From IMG/VR virus record IMGVR_UViG_3300047552_001097, positions 62,001 through 126,000 of that record: a stretch of DNA of 64,000 bases; one strand, 5' to 3'. The position numbers were made by a program, and so were the translations under genes. The notes beneath the pieces were generated by a model, which saw only the letters and a program-made list of their open reading frames with translations, ran no database searches and had not been told where the DNA came from. The stretch comes from a virus. Shown here piece by piece: positions 8,450 to 17,338 of this stretch. How positions within the stretch are numbered: position 1 is the stretch's first letter; the number at the start of each line of letters is the position of its first letter.

Positions 8450-11266
8450 ATGAGTTGTAGATTAGAAAAATCTCAAAAGGAAGAAATACTGAGAATTGTA
8501 TCTGCTATCGTAGGTCCACCTGCTCTTTATAAGGGTAAAAACTATGGTTTAAGTTTACAAGATATTAATTTAAGATTAAGTACATCAAAATCTGATGGAA
8601 ACCCTTTGTCAGATAATGTTATAGAAGATTATCATAAAGGAGTTATAAGATTACTAAAAACAGCATATTCTAATATAATCAAAGATTATAATGCGGGTAA
8701 TACTAAGGATAAAAATACTCTTAAGCCTATAGCTCAATCTTTATTTAATTTATTTAATACAATAACTAATAAAAACTCTTGTAAGGATACTATAGGTCAA
8801 ATAGAGGATTTTAAGGCTATACTGGCTGCTACTACAACTAATACTGGAGCTGCTACTTCTCCTGCACCTACAGCTCCATCTCTACCAAGCTCTACTACTT
8901 CTAATACCTCAACATCTACCGGAGCTACACAGGCCACATCTACAGCTCCTCAACCTACTATATCTCAATGTGCTAACCCATATAAGGATAGATGGGGTGT
9001 TAAGTTTAGATATCTAGATAGTAAGACTGGGGTTACATGTGGAACATCTACTAATACTACATCTACTCTTAAGGAATGGTATCTTACCCTTCTACCAGCT
9101 ATGAGAAGCGTTATGCCTAATAATGGAGGACAGGATGTACCAGGAGCATTACCAGGTCTTCAATTTCAAATAAGAAGTAATATAGCTAAACATAAGATTC
9201 CAGGATTCCAACCTCTTTATCAACATCTAGGGGTAGATTCTATTATCATTACTCTAATAGGTACATTTACTGGGGATGGGGGTTTAGGTTCTACCTATGA
9301 TGTATCTACTAAATCTTCTACTAGTCTAGGTGTTTCATATACACCTTGGGATAGTAGAACTCCAGTTAACCCTATATGGAATGAAATAGTCCCTACTCAT
9401 AATAGAGCTGCTAGAGGTACTGTCACTTTAGATGCTAATGGTAATGTTGTTCCTTTAGCTTCTAGTTCTTATAATGCTACTACTGGAGGAGGAGTTAATG
9501 GAGGAGGTATAGGTATTAATGACAGTATCACTAATGTATCTACAGGAGACCCCAATGTGTTTATGACTAAGGATTTAACTAGAAATGGTATGTGGAATAG
9601 AGATGGTTGTCCTGGTGATTGTGAGCCTTATAATAAGGAATATAATGCTTATTCCTCTAAGGATGGTTCTATTACTATGAATAATCCTAGACAAATACTT
9701 AATAAAGACCAGGATGTATTTGGAGCTTATACATTAAGAGAGCTAGCCGCCTATAATGACTCCTACCATGAGTTTATTTCCTTCTATAAAATGGCTATAC
9801 ATGAAGCTAGAGAACTAGAGATAGAGATTAATCTAAGACGTAATAGTGATGGATTAAACCCCCAGGTTAATAGCTTTCTTCAATATGGTAGAGATGCTGT
9901 AGGTTATCTAAGGAATGATGCAGGTAATCCCTACTTTAAAGGAGTAGTAAAGAATATGAGAGTGTTCCATGCTAGAAGTGATAGAACTTGGTATTCTATG
10001 GAGATAGAGGTGACTGATTATGGTATGGCTGGAGGACAGGCTCTTAATCTTACTAATAGAATAGAAGAACAGGCTAAGAAAGCTATAGTTGCTAGTGTGG
10101 CTGCTGTTAATAAGAGTAGAGCTGAAGCAGGGTCTTTGGGGTTAAAAACATTTGAATTAAGTGTAGACCCTGAATGTTTAAGGAAATTTTTAAAAGAAAA
10201 GTATAATGGACAACTTCCGGCTTATGATTATACAGAAGATAAAAAGTTTGTATATGGTAAATCTTATGTATTATGGTTGTTAGAAATAGGTACTGAAATA
10301 AATTTAATAAGTGAAATAAATAATTCTAGATTGACTATAAAAGCTAATTCTAATCAACCTAGTATAGTTACAACTCCTCTTAATACTAAAGGATACTTTT
10401 TTGATTCTAAAACTGGATGGGGAGCTAAAAATGAAGTTATATTAACTCCCGATTCTTTAATTTTAGAATTACTTAATTATTACAAAGAAGCTCCTAATTT
10501 CCTTACTAAAACAAAACAGGATATTATTAATATTGTTAATAATCCTAATGTAATAATTAATAGTGTAAATCTAGATAAAGTAGAAAAGGAATCCGGGTGT
10601 CCTCCAGCTAATAATAAATCTCCCTCTTCTTCAGAGCCTTCTACTCATATTCCAGCTTGGGGAGATAACACATTTGAAGATTATAATGAAACCACTCCTA
10701 CTGAATCTAGACCAGTAACATCTGCTACTTCTAATCCAGAGACTAAACCCCAGGATAATAAGGATAAAAAAGATGGTTCAACAAGTTCTATTACACCAGA
10801 GGGGCTTCCTATGATTGCTGAAGGAGATGGAGATTACCCTCCATCTGAAAGACCCCTTCCATATAGTAATGATATAAGAAAATGTATTTTTAATGAATTT
10901 ATAAAAGATTCAGGTTGGATTGACTCTAGAACAAGACCTCTTTATCCTATAGGGGCTCTGCTTAGAGAAGGATTAGAAATGGATAAGGGCTATCTTGATT
11001 ATGTTATAAGAACGCTGGATAAATTTCCTCCCTCTGAATATAATCTTGTAAAAAATGTAATAGGAAACGGTAGTTTAACTATTGTTTTAAATGGTGAAGA
11101 TATTTCTAAAGGAGTTTTAATGGAACTTCAAAAAATACATGATTTAAAAGATACTAATAATGAAGAGTCAGAAAGACTAAAGAACTCATTAGTAAATTAT
11201 ATATCAAACCCTTCTATTGTTGTTAGAACTAGAGAATATGAAAAATGGTTATCAAATTGCAGCTAA
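8450..11266 (+). CDS. Putative tail or baseplate structural protein, 938 aa
   Basis: This 938-residue protein is probably structural, by size, late location and composition. A helical N-terminal region (about 1-125) leads into a Thr/Ser/Pro/Ala-rich linker (about 126-170). A beta-rich domain follows, with a segment resembling tail-hub or tube-initiator proteins: a strand ending LIGTFTG near 272, and RVFHARSDRTWYSMEIEV near 505-522. A second Ser/Pro/Lys-rich linker spans about 725-795, and a helical C-terminal region ends the protein. The resemblance to baseplate proteins is a weak impression of pattern rather than a motif match. It could also be a neck or adaptor protein. Confidence 0.6.
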   Translation: MSCRLEKSQKEEILRIVSAIVGPPALYKGKNYGLSLQDINLRLSTSKSDGNPLSDNVIEDYHKGVIRLLKTAYSNIIKDYNAGNTKDKNTLKPIAQSLFNLFNTITNKNSCKDTIGQIEDFKAILAATTTNTGAATSPAPTAPSLPSSTTSNTSTSTGATQATSTAPQPTISQCANPYKDRWGVKFRYLDSKTGVTCGTSTNTTSTLKEWYLTLLPAMRSVMPNNGGQDVPGALPGLQFQIRSNIAKHKIPGFQPLYQHLGVDSIIITLIGTFTGDGGLGSTYDVSTKSSTSLGVSYTPWDSRTPVNPIWNEIVPTHNRAARGTVTLDANGNVVPLASSSYNATTGGGVNGGGIGINDSITNVSTGDPNVFMTKDLTRNGMWNRDGCPGDCEPYNKEYNAYSSKDGSITMNNPRQILNKDQDVFGAYTLRELAAYNDSYHEFISFYKMAIHEARELEIEINLRRNSDGLNPQVNSFLQYGRDAVGYLRNDAGNPYFKGVVKNMRVFHARSDRTWYSMEIEVTDYGMAGGQALNLTNRIEEQAKKAIVASVAAVNKSRAEAGSLGLKTFELSVDPECLRKFLKEKYNGQLPAYDYTEDKKFVYGKSYVLWLLEIGTEINLISEINNSRLTIKANSNQPSIVTTPLNTKGYFFDSKTGWGAKNEVILTPDSLILELLNYYKEAPNFLTKTKQDIINIVNNPNVIINSVNLDKVEKESGCPPANNKSPSSSEPSTHIPAWGDNTFEDYNETTPTESRPVTSATSNPETKPQDNKDKKDGSTSSITPEGLPMIAEGDGDYPPSERPLPYSNDIRKCIFNEFIKDSGWIDSRTRPLYPIGALLREGLEMDKGYLDYVIRTLDKFPPSEYNLVKNVIGNGSLTIVLNGEDISKGVLMELQKIHDLKDTNNEESERLKNSLVNYISNPSIVVRTREYEKWLSNCS

Positions 11267-11582
11267 AAGGAACCCTCCAATATACATTCTTAAAAACCAA
11301 CTATACAAAGAGTCCAACTCTCCTATTTATTCTTATATTCCTATAATTAAATATATAGAATACCCCTCTATTTTTAACTCTAAAGAACAGTATCTTACAC
11401 CTTATGACTATTACTATTACCTTTTTAATCTAGGTACAGACACTAAAAAGACTCTTGAAGATATTAGATATAGAAGGTTCAAGGGTATAGCTGTAGATTT
11501 AGATGCTTTGTATAGGTACTATAAAACTAATGTTAAGGTTAAGGAGAAATACTTTAAACCTATAGTTTATGGTAAGTTATAG
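11238..11582 (+). CDS. Hypothetical protein, 114 aa
   Basis: I choose the ATG at 11238, which overlaps the end of the upstream structural gene by 29 bases; an in-frame TTG at 11217 would add seven residues. The product is rich in Tyr, with a run of five tyrosines in six residues near residue 57, and Lys. No motif is recognised. Close coupling with the large upstream gene suggests a partner in virion assembly. Confidence 0.6.
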   Translation: MKNGYQIAAKRNPPIYILKNQLYKESNSPIYSYIPIIKYIEYPSIFNSKEQYLTPYDYYYYLFNLGTDTKKTLEDIRYRRFKGIAVDLDALYRYYKTNVKVKEKYFKPIVYGKL

Positions 11583-12068
11583 ACTACATAAGTTATATAA
11601 ATACTCCCTTAGAACCTTTAACTTTTCATAATCTTTATCTATTAGATAAGTCTTCTTTATATCTTCTAATACTTTATTAGCTATTAACTTATCTTTAGAT
11701 AATAGAATAAAGTGTCCATTTGTACTTTGTTTAAAGGAATATTCATAATCTATAGGACATTTAGTTATTAGAACTCTATTATCTTTATACTCTAATATGT
11801 CATAGTTATATATTTTAAAGGGTGTAATACAGAGTTCTAGGTCTATATAGTCCTTATTTGGAGATAGAGTTACATAACTTTCATCAGTTCTTATTGCTTC
11901 TATATAGGCTCTAGATTCCATAAAAGGGTATTTAGACTCTAGGATACGTAGGTTATTAATATGAGCAACTACCCTTTTAGCTTCATCTAAATCTCTATAA
12001 CACCCTATTAACTCATTGAAATCTCTTTCTATATAGACAGCATACTGGGTTATTTCTTTATATTCCAT
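11577..12068 (-). CDS. Hypothetical protein, paralogue of the upstream leftward gene (163 aa)
   Basis: I choose the ATG at 12068; the in-frame TTG at 12095 is less likely. The protein matches its upstream neighbour (12058-12588) throughout: QYAVYIE against QYIVYME, then IGCYRDLDEAKRVVAHINN against IGCFNNIDEAKNLIAYING, and similar C-terminal YLIDKDYEKLK and YLLDKDFNRLK segments. The DEAK-containing helix between beta strands suggests a compact alpha/beta fold, but no known family is evident. Its start overlaps the stop of the upstream gene by 11 bases, which suggests translational coupling. The pair forms a leftward island among rightward structural genes. Confidence 0.7.
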   Translation of the reverse strand: MEYKEITQYAVYIERDFNELIGCYRDLDEAKRVVAHINNLRILESKYPFMESRAYIEAIRTDESYVTLSPNKDYIDLELCITPFKIYNYDILEYKDNRVLITKCPIDYEYSFKQSTNGHFILLSKDKLIANKVLEDIKKTYLIDKDYEKLKVLREYLYNLCSL

Positions 12069-12588
12069 CTTTCCTAAAGTTATATAGATAATCAATAAGG
12101 TCTTTTAATCTATTAAAATCTTTATCTAATAGATATTTATCTTCTAGTTCTTCTAACAGCTTCTCAGCTATTGATTTATTTCTAGCTATGATTACAAAGG
12201 GGTAGATCCCTTTATTAGGTTTAATTAAGTATTGAAAGTTAGAAGGTACATTAGCTTCTAGTATAGAAACATTACTCTTTTTAATTTTATAATCCTCTAC
12301 TCTAAAGGATAAAACATATAGTTCTAGGTTTATATATCCCTCTTTATAAGGAATATTAATACATTCAAAGGGGGTATTTATTACATCTAAATAAACAGTA
12401 TAAGTAGAATAAGATAACTTATCATATAAAGTCTGACCATTAATATAAGCAATTAGGTTCTTAGCCTCATCAATATTATTAAAACAGCCTATTATTTCTC
12501 TAGGGTTAGGTTCATTATAGTTATCTCCTGTTCCCTTAGAGTTGTACTCCATATAGACAATATACTGTTCAATTGTTTCATTAGACAT
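12058..12588 (-). CDS. Hypothetical protein, first of a tandem paralogous pair (176 aa)
   Basis: I choose the ATG at 12588; an in-frame GTG at 12603 would add five residues. The 176-residue product aligns along its whole length with the gene that follows it, with about 15 extra residues (including GTGDNYNEPN) between the first strand and the IGCF segment. Conserved features are an N-terminal QY.VY strand, a DEAK helix, a central YINLEL strand and a C-terminal helix. No function is recognised. The tandem arrangement points to a local duplication followed by divergence. Confidence 0.7.
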   Translation of the reverse strand: MSNETIEQYIVYMEYNSKGTGDNYNEPNPREIIGCFNNIDEAKNLIAYINGQTLYDKLSYSTYTVYLDVINTPFECINIPYKEGYINLELYVLSFRVEDYKIKKSNVSILEANVPSNFQYLIKPNKGIYPFVIIARNKSIAEKLLEELEDKYLLDKDFNRLKDLIDYLYNFRKDGI

Positions 12589-12653
12589 AGGATAAAACCC
12601 CACTTATACGTTAGTATTTAGACTATAGAATAAAGATAAAAGAACTATTTAAT

Positions 12654-13982
12654 ATGAGTTTATATGAAGATTATTACTATAACTTAATAGATAAAGTAAA
12701 GGATATAGAAGAAAGACCCATACAGAGTATAAGTTTATTCATTAGTGAAGTTAGATTACAAAGACTGAACCATCCAGACTTCCCTTTTTATTACAAAGAT
12801 ATACCAATAGATAATCTAAAAAGCTCATTAAGTTGGATGGAACTAGTTAGTATAGTTAAGAATGAGAACTTTGAATATCTTAATACTCAATATATAAATG
12901 AACTTTTATATGAAGATAGACAGATAATTGGTAATGAAGGTTTAGTCAATCAAGACAATATTATAGATGAATACTACCTTTATGGCGATAATGATGGGGA
13001 ATATGTTTCTATCTATAACAGTAATACCACCTTCTTTACTAATAAGAATATAAAAGTATGGTGCTTCTGTGATAACACTTCTATATCTCTATCTAATAGA
13101 AGGTATATATATTTACCAGTAAGTGAGAGGATAAGTTCTCATTTATCGTCTATACCTAAATATAAAGAGTGGAATATTTCTAGTGGTTATATAGGATATA
13201 AGGAGCCTAATGACCCTTTTCTTATTATTGGTAGAGTAGAACAGTGGTATAATTGGTATTCCTTAGTAGGGAGTGCTAAGAGTCACCCCTTTAATAAACA
13301 TCTAGAGTTTACTAATAGAGTAACAGAACAGGGTTATGACAAGGAGTTACTTTATGAGTATATAGATAATAAAGGTTTATTAGGTAGAGTGGGTTCTAGA
13401 TATTTATCTATATATAAACCTATAGATTTAAGTGGTCCTATAGGTTTAGCTAGAACATTAATAAAGGACCCTTGCTATGACCAGTATATAGGAGGTATAC
13501 CCTCTAAGGGTTACTACCCATATGACATAGGAGAGTTCACTGGTTATATAACCCAGGAGGATTATTTAGATAAACCCTGTTTCTTATATAAGAAGGGTAT
13601 AAACTCCTGTTTCCTTAGTTTCTCCCCTCCTTCTAACTATATAGACTTTCCATTAGAGACAGGGATATATATACAAGAACAATATTGTAAGGAGAAGGTT
13701 TATATACCAGACCCATCCTCTAGATGCTCATGGGAATTAGTTATACAGGATTTCACCTGTTCTCCCTCTTTGGATAACCAGGACTTAATAGACCAATGTT
13801 TGATACTAGGGAATAACTCTTATATCAATAACCAAATAAGTGGGTTAATGAATGATATAACGTATATAGTAGATGAATTCTTTTATTTCTCTTGTGTAAG
13901 AGATTTATTAAATCTACAGGATACTTTATACTCTGATACAACTTTAATAAACAATAGTTATTATATAAATACTAAAAGATAA
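12654..13982 (+). CDS. Hypothetical structural protein, 442 aa
   Basis: This 442-residue protein starts 65 bases from the divergent leftward gene and ends sharing one base with the next fibre gene, in ATAATG at 13979-13984. It is rich in Tyr, Ser, Ile and Asp, with scattered cysteines and beta-type alternation, and no catalytic motif is visible. Location in the late operon between other virion genes suggests a baseplate or fibre-attachment protein, but this is inference only. Confidence 0.65.
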   Translation: MSLYEDYYYNLIDKVKDIEERPIQSISLFISEVRLQRLNHPDFPFYYKDIPIDNLKSSLSWMELVSIVKNENFEYLNTQYINELLYEDRQIIGNEGLVNQDNIIDEYYLYGDNDGEYVSIYNSNTTFFTNKNIKVWCFCDNTSISLSNRRYIYLPVSERISSHLSSIPKYKEWNISSGYIGYKEPNDPFLIIGRVEQWYNWYSLVGSAKSHPFNKHLEFTNRVTEQGYDKELLYEYIDNKGLLGRVGSRYLSIYKPIDLSGPIGLARTLIKDPCYDQYIGGIPSKGYYPYDIGEFTGYITQEDYLDKPCFLYKKGINSCFLSFSPPSNYIDFPLETGIYIQEQYCKEKVYIPDPSSRCSWELVIQDFTCSPSLDNQDLIDQCLILGNNSYINNQISGLMNDITYIVDEFFYFSCVRDLLNLQDTLYSDTTLINNSYYINTKR

Positions 13983-15832
13983 TGTTTAATTTACAAGTTA
14001 ATAAAGCAGTAGTAGGTTCAGCTAACACTCAGATATATGAGGATCCAGTAGTAGGTAGTAATGGTACTGCCGTTCTTATGAGATATAACCACCTTATAGA
14101 TGATTTAGAACAAGCTCTACAAAGTGTAATACCTATTACTAGAGGAGGATTAATAACTCTAGATATTAACTCTAATCCCTATGAGATTAATAAAGGATTA
14201 GAGTCTTATTGTTTAGTAGTAGATAATGGCACATCTAGTGGTTTATCTTATAGAGAGAGAGTGGACCTTACTTCTAATCAATCTATAGGGGGACTTAAAA
14301 CCTTTACAGGGATTACTACCCTAGCCTCCGGGTTTGTATCTAATGCTACATCCTCTATTAATGGGGGATTAACTATAACCTCCACTCTATCGGCTGGAGC
14401 TACTATTATTAATGGCAATATTAATGTTAAAGGAAGTTCCTTATTAGAGACTAGTGTTACAGTTGGAGGCTTATTAACTACATCTAGTCTACAAGTAACT
14501 AATGTTTCTACATTAAATGGAGGGTTCACTTCTAATGCTAATAGTTTAATTAGTGGAGATTTAATTATAGATAACAATCTAATAGTTGACCAATCTATAA
14601 CTTCTAACTCTCTTATTACTACCTCTATATCTATACCCTCTGTATTTAGTTCCTCTTCCTCTGGTACTACAGTAATAGGTAACTTTACTTCTACCTCTAT
14701 TACTACTGGTAATCTATCAGCCTCTACTACTACTATTACAGGACTTGCATCTATATCTAATAGCCTATCTGTTACTGGTAAGACTACAACTGGTAGTTTA
14801 GAGGTAGATAGTAATGCTTTATTAGAAGGGGTTCTATCAGTAAATGGTAATAGTAACACTAAGGGTATAACTAATATAGGTAATATTACTAATACTGGTA
14901 ATGTTAATATTACTGGTCAACTAATAGTATCTGGTTCTACTACTTTACAAGCTATTACAGGCACTAGTATTAGTGGAACTAATCTTAATATTAGTGCTAC
15001 TGGGTTTATATCTTCTATTGATAGTGATTCCTTAGAATCTAATTCTATATCTACTAATACTCTAACTGCTACTGGTAACTCTAATCTAGAGGATATAGAA
15101 GCTAGTAATATTAATTGCCAATCTATTACTTCCTTAGCTAGTTATATAGGAGTAGCTTCTGGTACTTCTCTATCTCTATCTGGAAATCTATCTACTAACT
15201 CTTTATCAGCCTCTATCACTAATCTAGCTTCTCTAACAGTTACAGGTATATCTAACCTTAATCAATTAAATATAACTAGTAACTTATCTGTTATAGGTAA
15301 TGGTGTAATTAATGATTTAGAGATTAAGGGAGACTGTTTAGTTAAGGGTAGTCAGGTTATAGAGGATGGGTTATTAGTTATAGGTAGTATACAGGGTAGT
15401 AATGTTAGTGGTACTAATACAGGGGATGAGGGTGAAGCTACTCCTATAGAGTTAGGGGTAGTAAGGGTTGATATTAATGAAGTTAATCCTTTAGTTTATA
15501 CAAAGACTACAGTTGATTCTACTTTTATAAGAGTGGATAATAAAGGTCAGATAGATGGAGTAGCTCCCTTAAACTCTTCTTCTAAAGTTCCTTTTATACA
15601 TTTACCTTATATAGTAAGTAGATATACTACTACTTTTAATGAGAGTAATAGAGTGAGTAATAAGGTTTTAATAGAACATTTACTTAATACTAGAACTCCT
15701 GCCTCTATAACTATATGGAATGACCAGTATGAAGTAATGAGTTTACCCATTAGAAGTACAACATTAGACCATATAGAGATAGATATTAGTGTAATTATAA
15801 ATGGAGACTGGACTATTAAAATATTAAATTAG
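13982..15832 (+). CDS. Tail fibre protein with Ser/Thr-rich beta-helical repeats
   Basis: This 616-residue protein has a short N-terminal domain (about 1-90) followed by roughly 380 residues of near-repeats rich in Ser, Thr, Asn, Gly and Leu, with units of about 15-20 residues such as LEVDSNALLEGVLSVNG. These are characteristic of beta-helical fibre shafts. The GTNTGDEG signature near residue 478 is common in phage fibres just before the tip region. The final 130 residues form a distinct C-terminal domain. It lacks the anchor domain of the fibres at 1571 and 3920, so it probably attaches elsewhere in the tail. Confidence 0.82.
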   Translation: MFNLQVNKAVVGSANTQIYEDPVVGSNGTAVLMRYNHLIDDLEQALQSVIPITRGGLITLDINSNPYEINKGLESYCLVVDNGTSSGLSYRERVDLTSNQSIGGLKTFTGITTLASGFVSNATSSINGGLTITSTLSAGATIINGNINVKGSSLLETSVTVGGLLTTSSLQVTNVSTLNGGFTSNANSLISGDLIIDNNLIVDQSITSNSLITTSISIPSVFSSSSSGTTVIGNFTSTSITTGNLSASTTTITGLASISNSLSVTGKTTTGSLEVDSNALLEGVLSVNGNSNTKGITNIGNITNTGNVNITGQLIVSGSTTLQAITGTSISGTNLNISATGFISSIDSDSLESNSISTNTLTATGNSNLEDIEASNINCQSITSLASYIGVASGTSLSLSGNLSTNSLSASITNLASLTVTGISNLNQLNITSNLSVIGNGVINDLEIKGDCLVKGSQVIEDGLLVIGSIQGSNVSGTNTGDEGEATPIELGVVRVDINEVNPLVYTKTTVDSTFIRVDNKGQIDGVAPLNSSSKVPFIHLPYIVSRYTTTFNESNRVSNKVLIEHLLNTRTPASITIWNDQYEVMSLPIRSTTLDHIEIDISVIINGDWTIKILN

Positions 15833-15833
15833 T

Positions 15834-16376
15834 ATGATAACTACAACAAGTAGAGAGATATTAAATCATTTAATAGAGGATTATCTAATAGATAATCTAG
15901 GATGTTTTCTTATATATTTACCAGAATTAGGCATAGATGATACTCCAACTGTGTTGGAGTATGAGAGAAGAAGAGATTTAACTATGAGTGAAGCTATCAA
16001 TTATGAGATAGGTAAATATAGTCTTAATGGTTACTCGAGGTATATATTTAGGAGAGAAGAGATAGATTTAAAGAGGACTAATAGTCTAACAAGTATAACT
16101 ATTAAACCTTTTTTCCAAGCAGTTGGAGATTATATGGAACCTTTTACCCATATATGTTTAGCTAGAGGATTATCTAGTGGAACTATAACTAATGGAAATA
16201 ATAGAGGGAATCCTATAGGTTCACTTATATTAACTAAGCCAGTACCTACTAATATTCTTCCTTCTATACCGGGTAGATTTGATATTCCAACTGGTTCTCT
16301 AGCTTTATATTTAGCCAATGGTACTAGATATGAGACAGATATAAGTCTAGTAATTAGTACAAAGAATATGTTATAG
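15834..16376 (+). CDS. Hypothetical structural protein, 180 aa
   Basis: This gene begins one base after the stop of the fibre gene (TAG, T, ATG) and ends two bases before the next ATG, so it belongs to a tightly packed late operon. The 180-residue product has a helical N-terminal half with many charged residues and a C-terminal half rich in Gly, Pro and Thr with beta alternation. No family is recognised. A small tail or neck component is the most likely role by context. Confidence 0.6.
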   Translation: MITTTSREILNHLIEDYLIDNLGCFLIYLPELGIDDTPTVLEYERRRDLTMSEAINYEIGKYSLNGYSRYIFRREEIDLKRTNSLTSITIKPFFQAVGDYMEPFTHICLARGLSSGTITNGNNRGNPIGSLILTKPVPTNILPSIPGRFDIPTGSLALYLANGTRYETDISLVISTKNML

Positions 16377-16378
16377 AT

Positions 16379-17338
16379 ATGTTAACTAAGAGGCATTTAT
16401 TAGAGTTAAGAAGAAAGTTCTATTATACTTCTAGTGCTTTTGGAGGACCAGAAAATCTAATAGAGATATTGGAAAGAACTAATATAACGGGTATAGAAGT
16501 AGAAAGACAGGTTTATAGAATCTTATCTCATCCAGGAGAAGTAAAGGTTATAAGTCCCTGGGGCTTAGTATTAGATTTAATGAATAGGGATTATACAGGT
16601 ATAAGTAGAAGTGATTCTATATTAATAAAATACCCCTATGGAGTATATAACTCTAGAGGAGAAATCTTATATAAAGTAAAGAATCATAATGGTTACTTTG
16701 GTCTTAGTAGTCTAGATAAAACTCTGGTCCTTCAATCTAAGACAGGGGAGATGTTTTATCTTAGATATAGCTCTATAGAAGGGGAGATGGTAGTTCTACT
16801 TATAGTAAATAATCTGGCTCTGGAGAATGCTTATCCTAATGTTATATCTGATAGAGACTTTATAGAACCTCCTCCTCTTAGAGATGAACAGTCAGGATTT
16901 AATTTTGAGAGACCCGCTATAGAACCTTTTAAAAGATGGATTAGACTTAATACTTCTAGTCTTACTTCTAAATCTAATATTCTAGTTCATCAGTTAATAG
17001 GCTCCCCTACGGTTATACCTTCTATAGAACAACTTATAACCAATACTCAGGTAGTTACAGAGGAGATTTTAATAGATAAGGAAATAATCATTTACTTAAA
17101 GAAGTCTGGATGGTTATGTATGAGACAGGGTAATAACCTTTGTGTATTTGATAATTTAACAGGAGAAGGTGTAGATAGAGTTATAGAAGCTAAGAGAGGA
17201 ATTTATTACATAGCTGTAGGAGATGAGATTAAAACTAGTATTAATATAAGGCAGGAACTGGGTCTTGTTTCTAGAGTACCTGTTAATTTATCTACAGATG
17301 ATTCTATTAGTCTAGTAGGGGGTATAACTTATGCTTAA
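16379..17338 (+). CDS. Hypothetical structural protein, 319 aa
   Basis: This 319-residue protein ends with an 8-base overlap into the terminase gene. It begins with a charged helix, has a central mixed alpha/beta region, a Pro-rich acidic segment near 163-190, and a beta-rich C-terminus. I recognise no motif. Genes just before the large terminase often encode packaging or head-completion proteins, but a tail role is equally possible here. Confidence 0.6.
   Translation: MLTKRHLLELRRKFYYTSSAFGGPENLIEILERTNITGIEVERQVYRILSHPGEVKVISPWGLVLDLMNRDYTGISRSDSILIKYPYGVYNSRGEILYKVKNHNGYFGLSSLDKTLVLQSKTGEMFYLRYSSIEGEMVVLLIVNNLALENAYPNVISDRDFIEPPPLRDEQSGFNFERPAIEPFKRWIRLNTSSLTSKSNILVHQLIGSPTVIPSIEQLITNTQVVTEEILIDKEIIIYLKKSGWLCMRQGNNLCVFDNLTGEGVDRVIEAKRGIYYIAVGDEIKTSINIRQELGLVSRVPVNLSTDDSISLVGGITYA

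Noticed and set aside
12604-12653. Promoter between the paralogue pair and the gene at 12654
   Set aside because: Only AT-rich sequence is visible; no hexamer pair or shared motif is clear enough to annotate.
14278-14859. Leftward 193-codon ORF inside the fibre at 13982-15832
   Set aside because: It mirrors the Ser/Thr-rich repeats of the true gene and is dominated by Val, Ile, Leu and Pro, as expected from the opposite strand.
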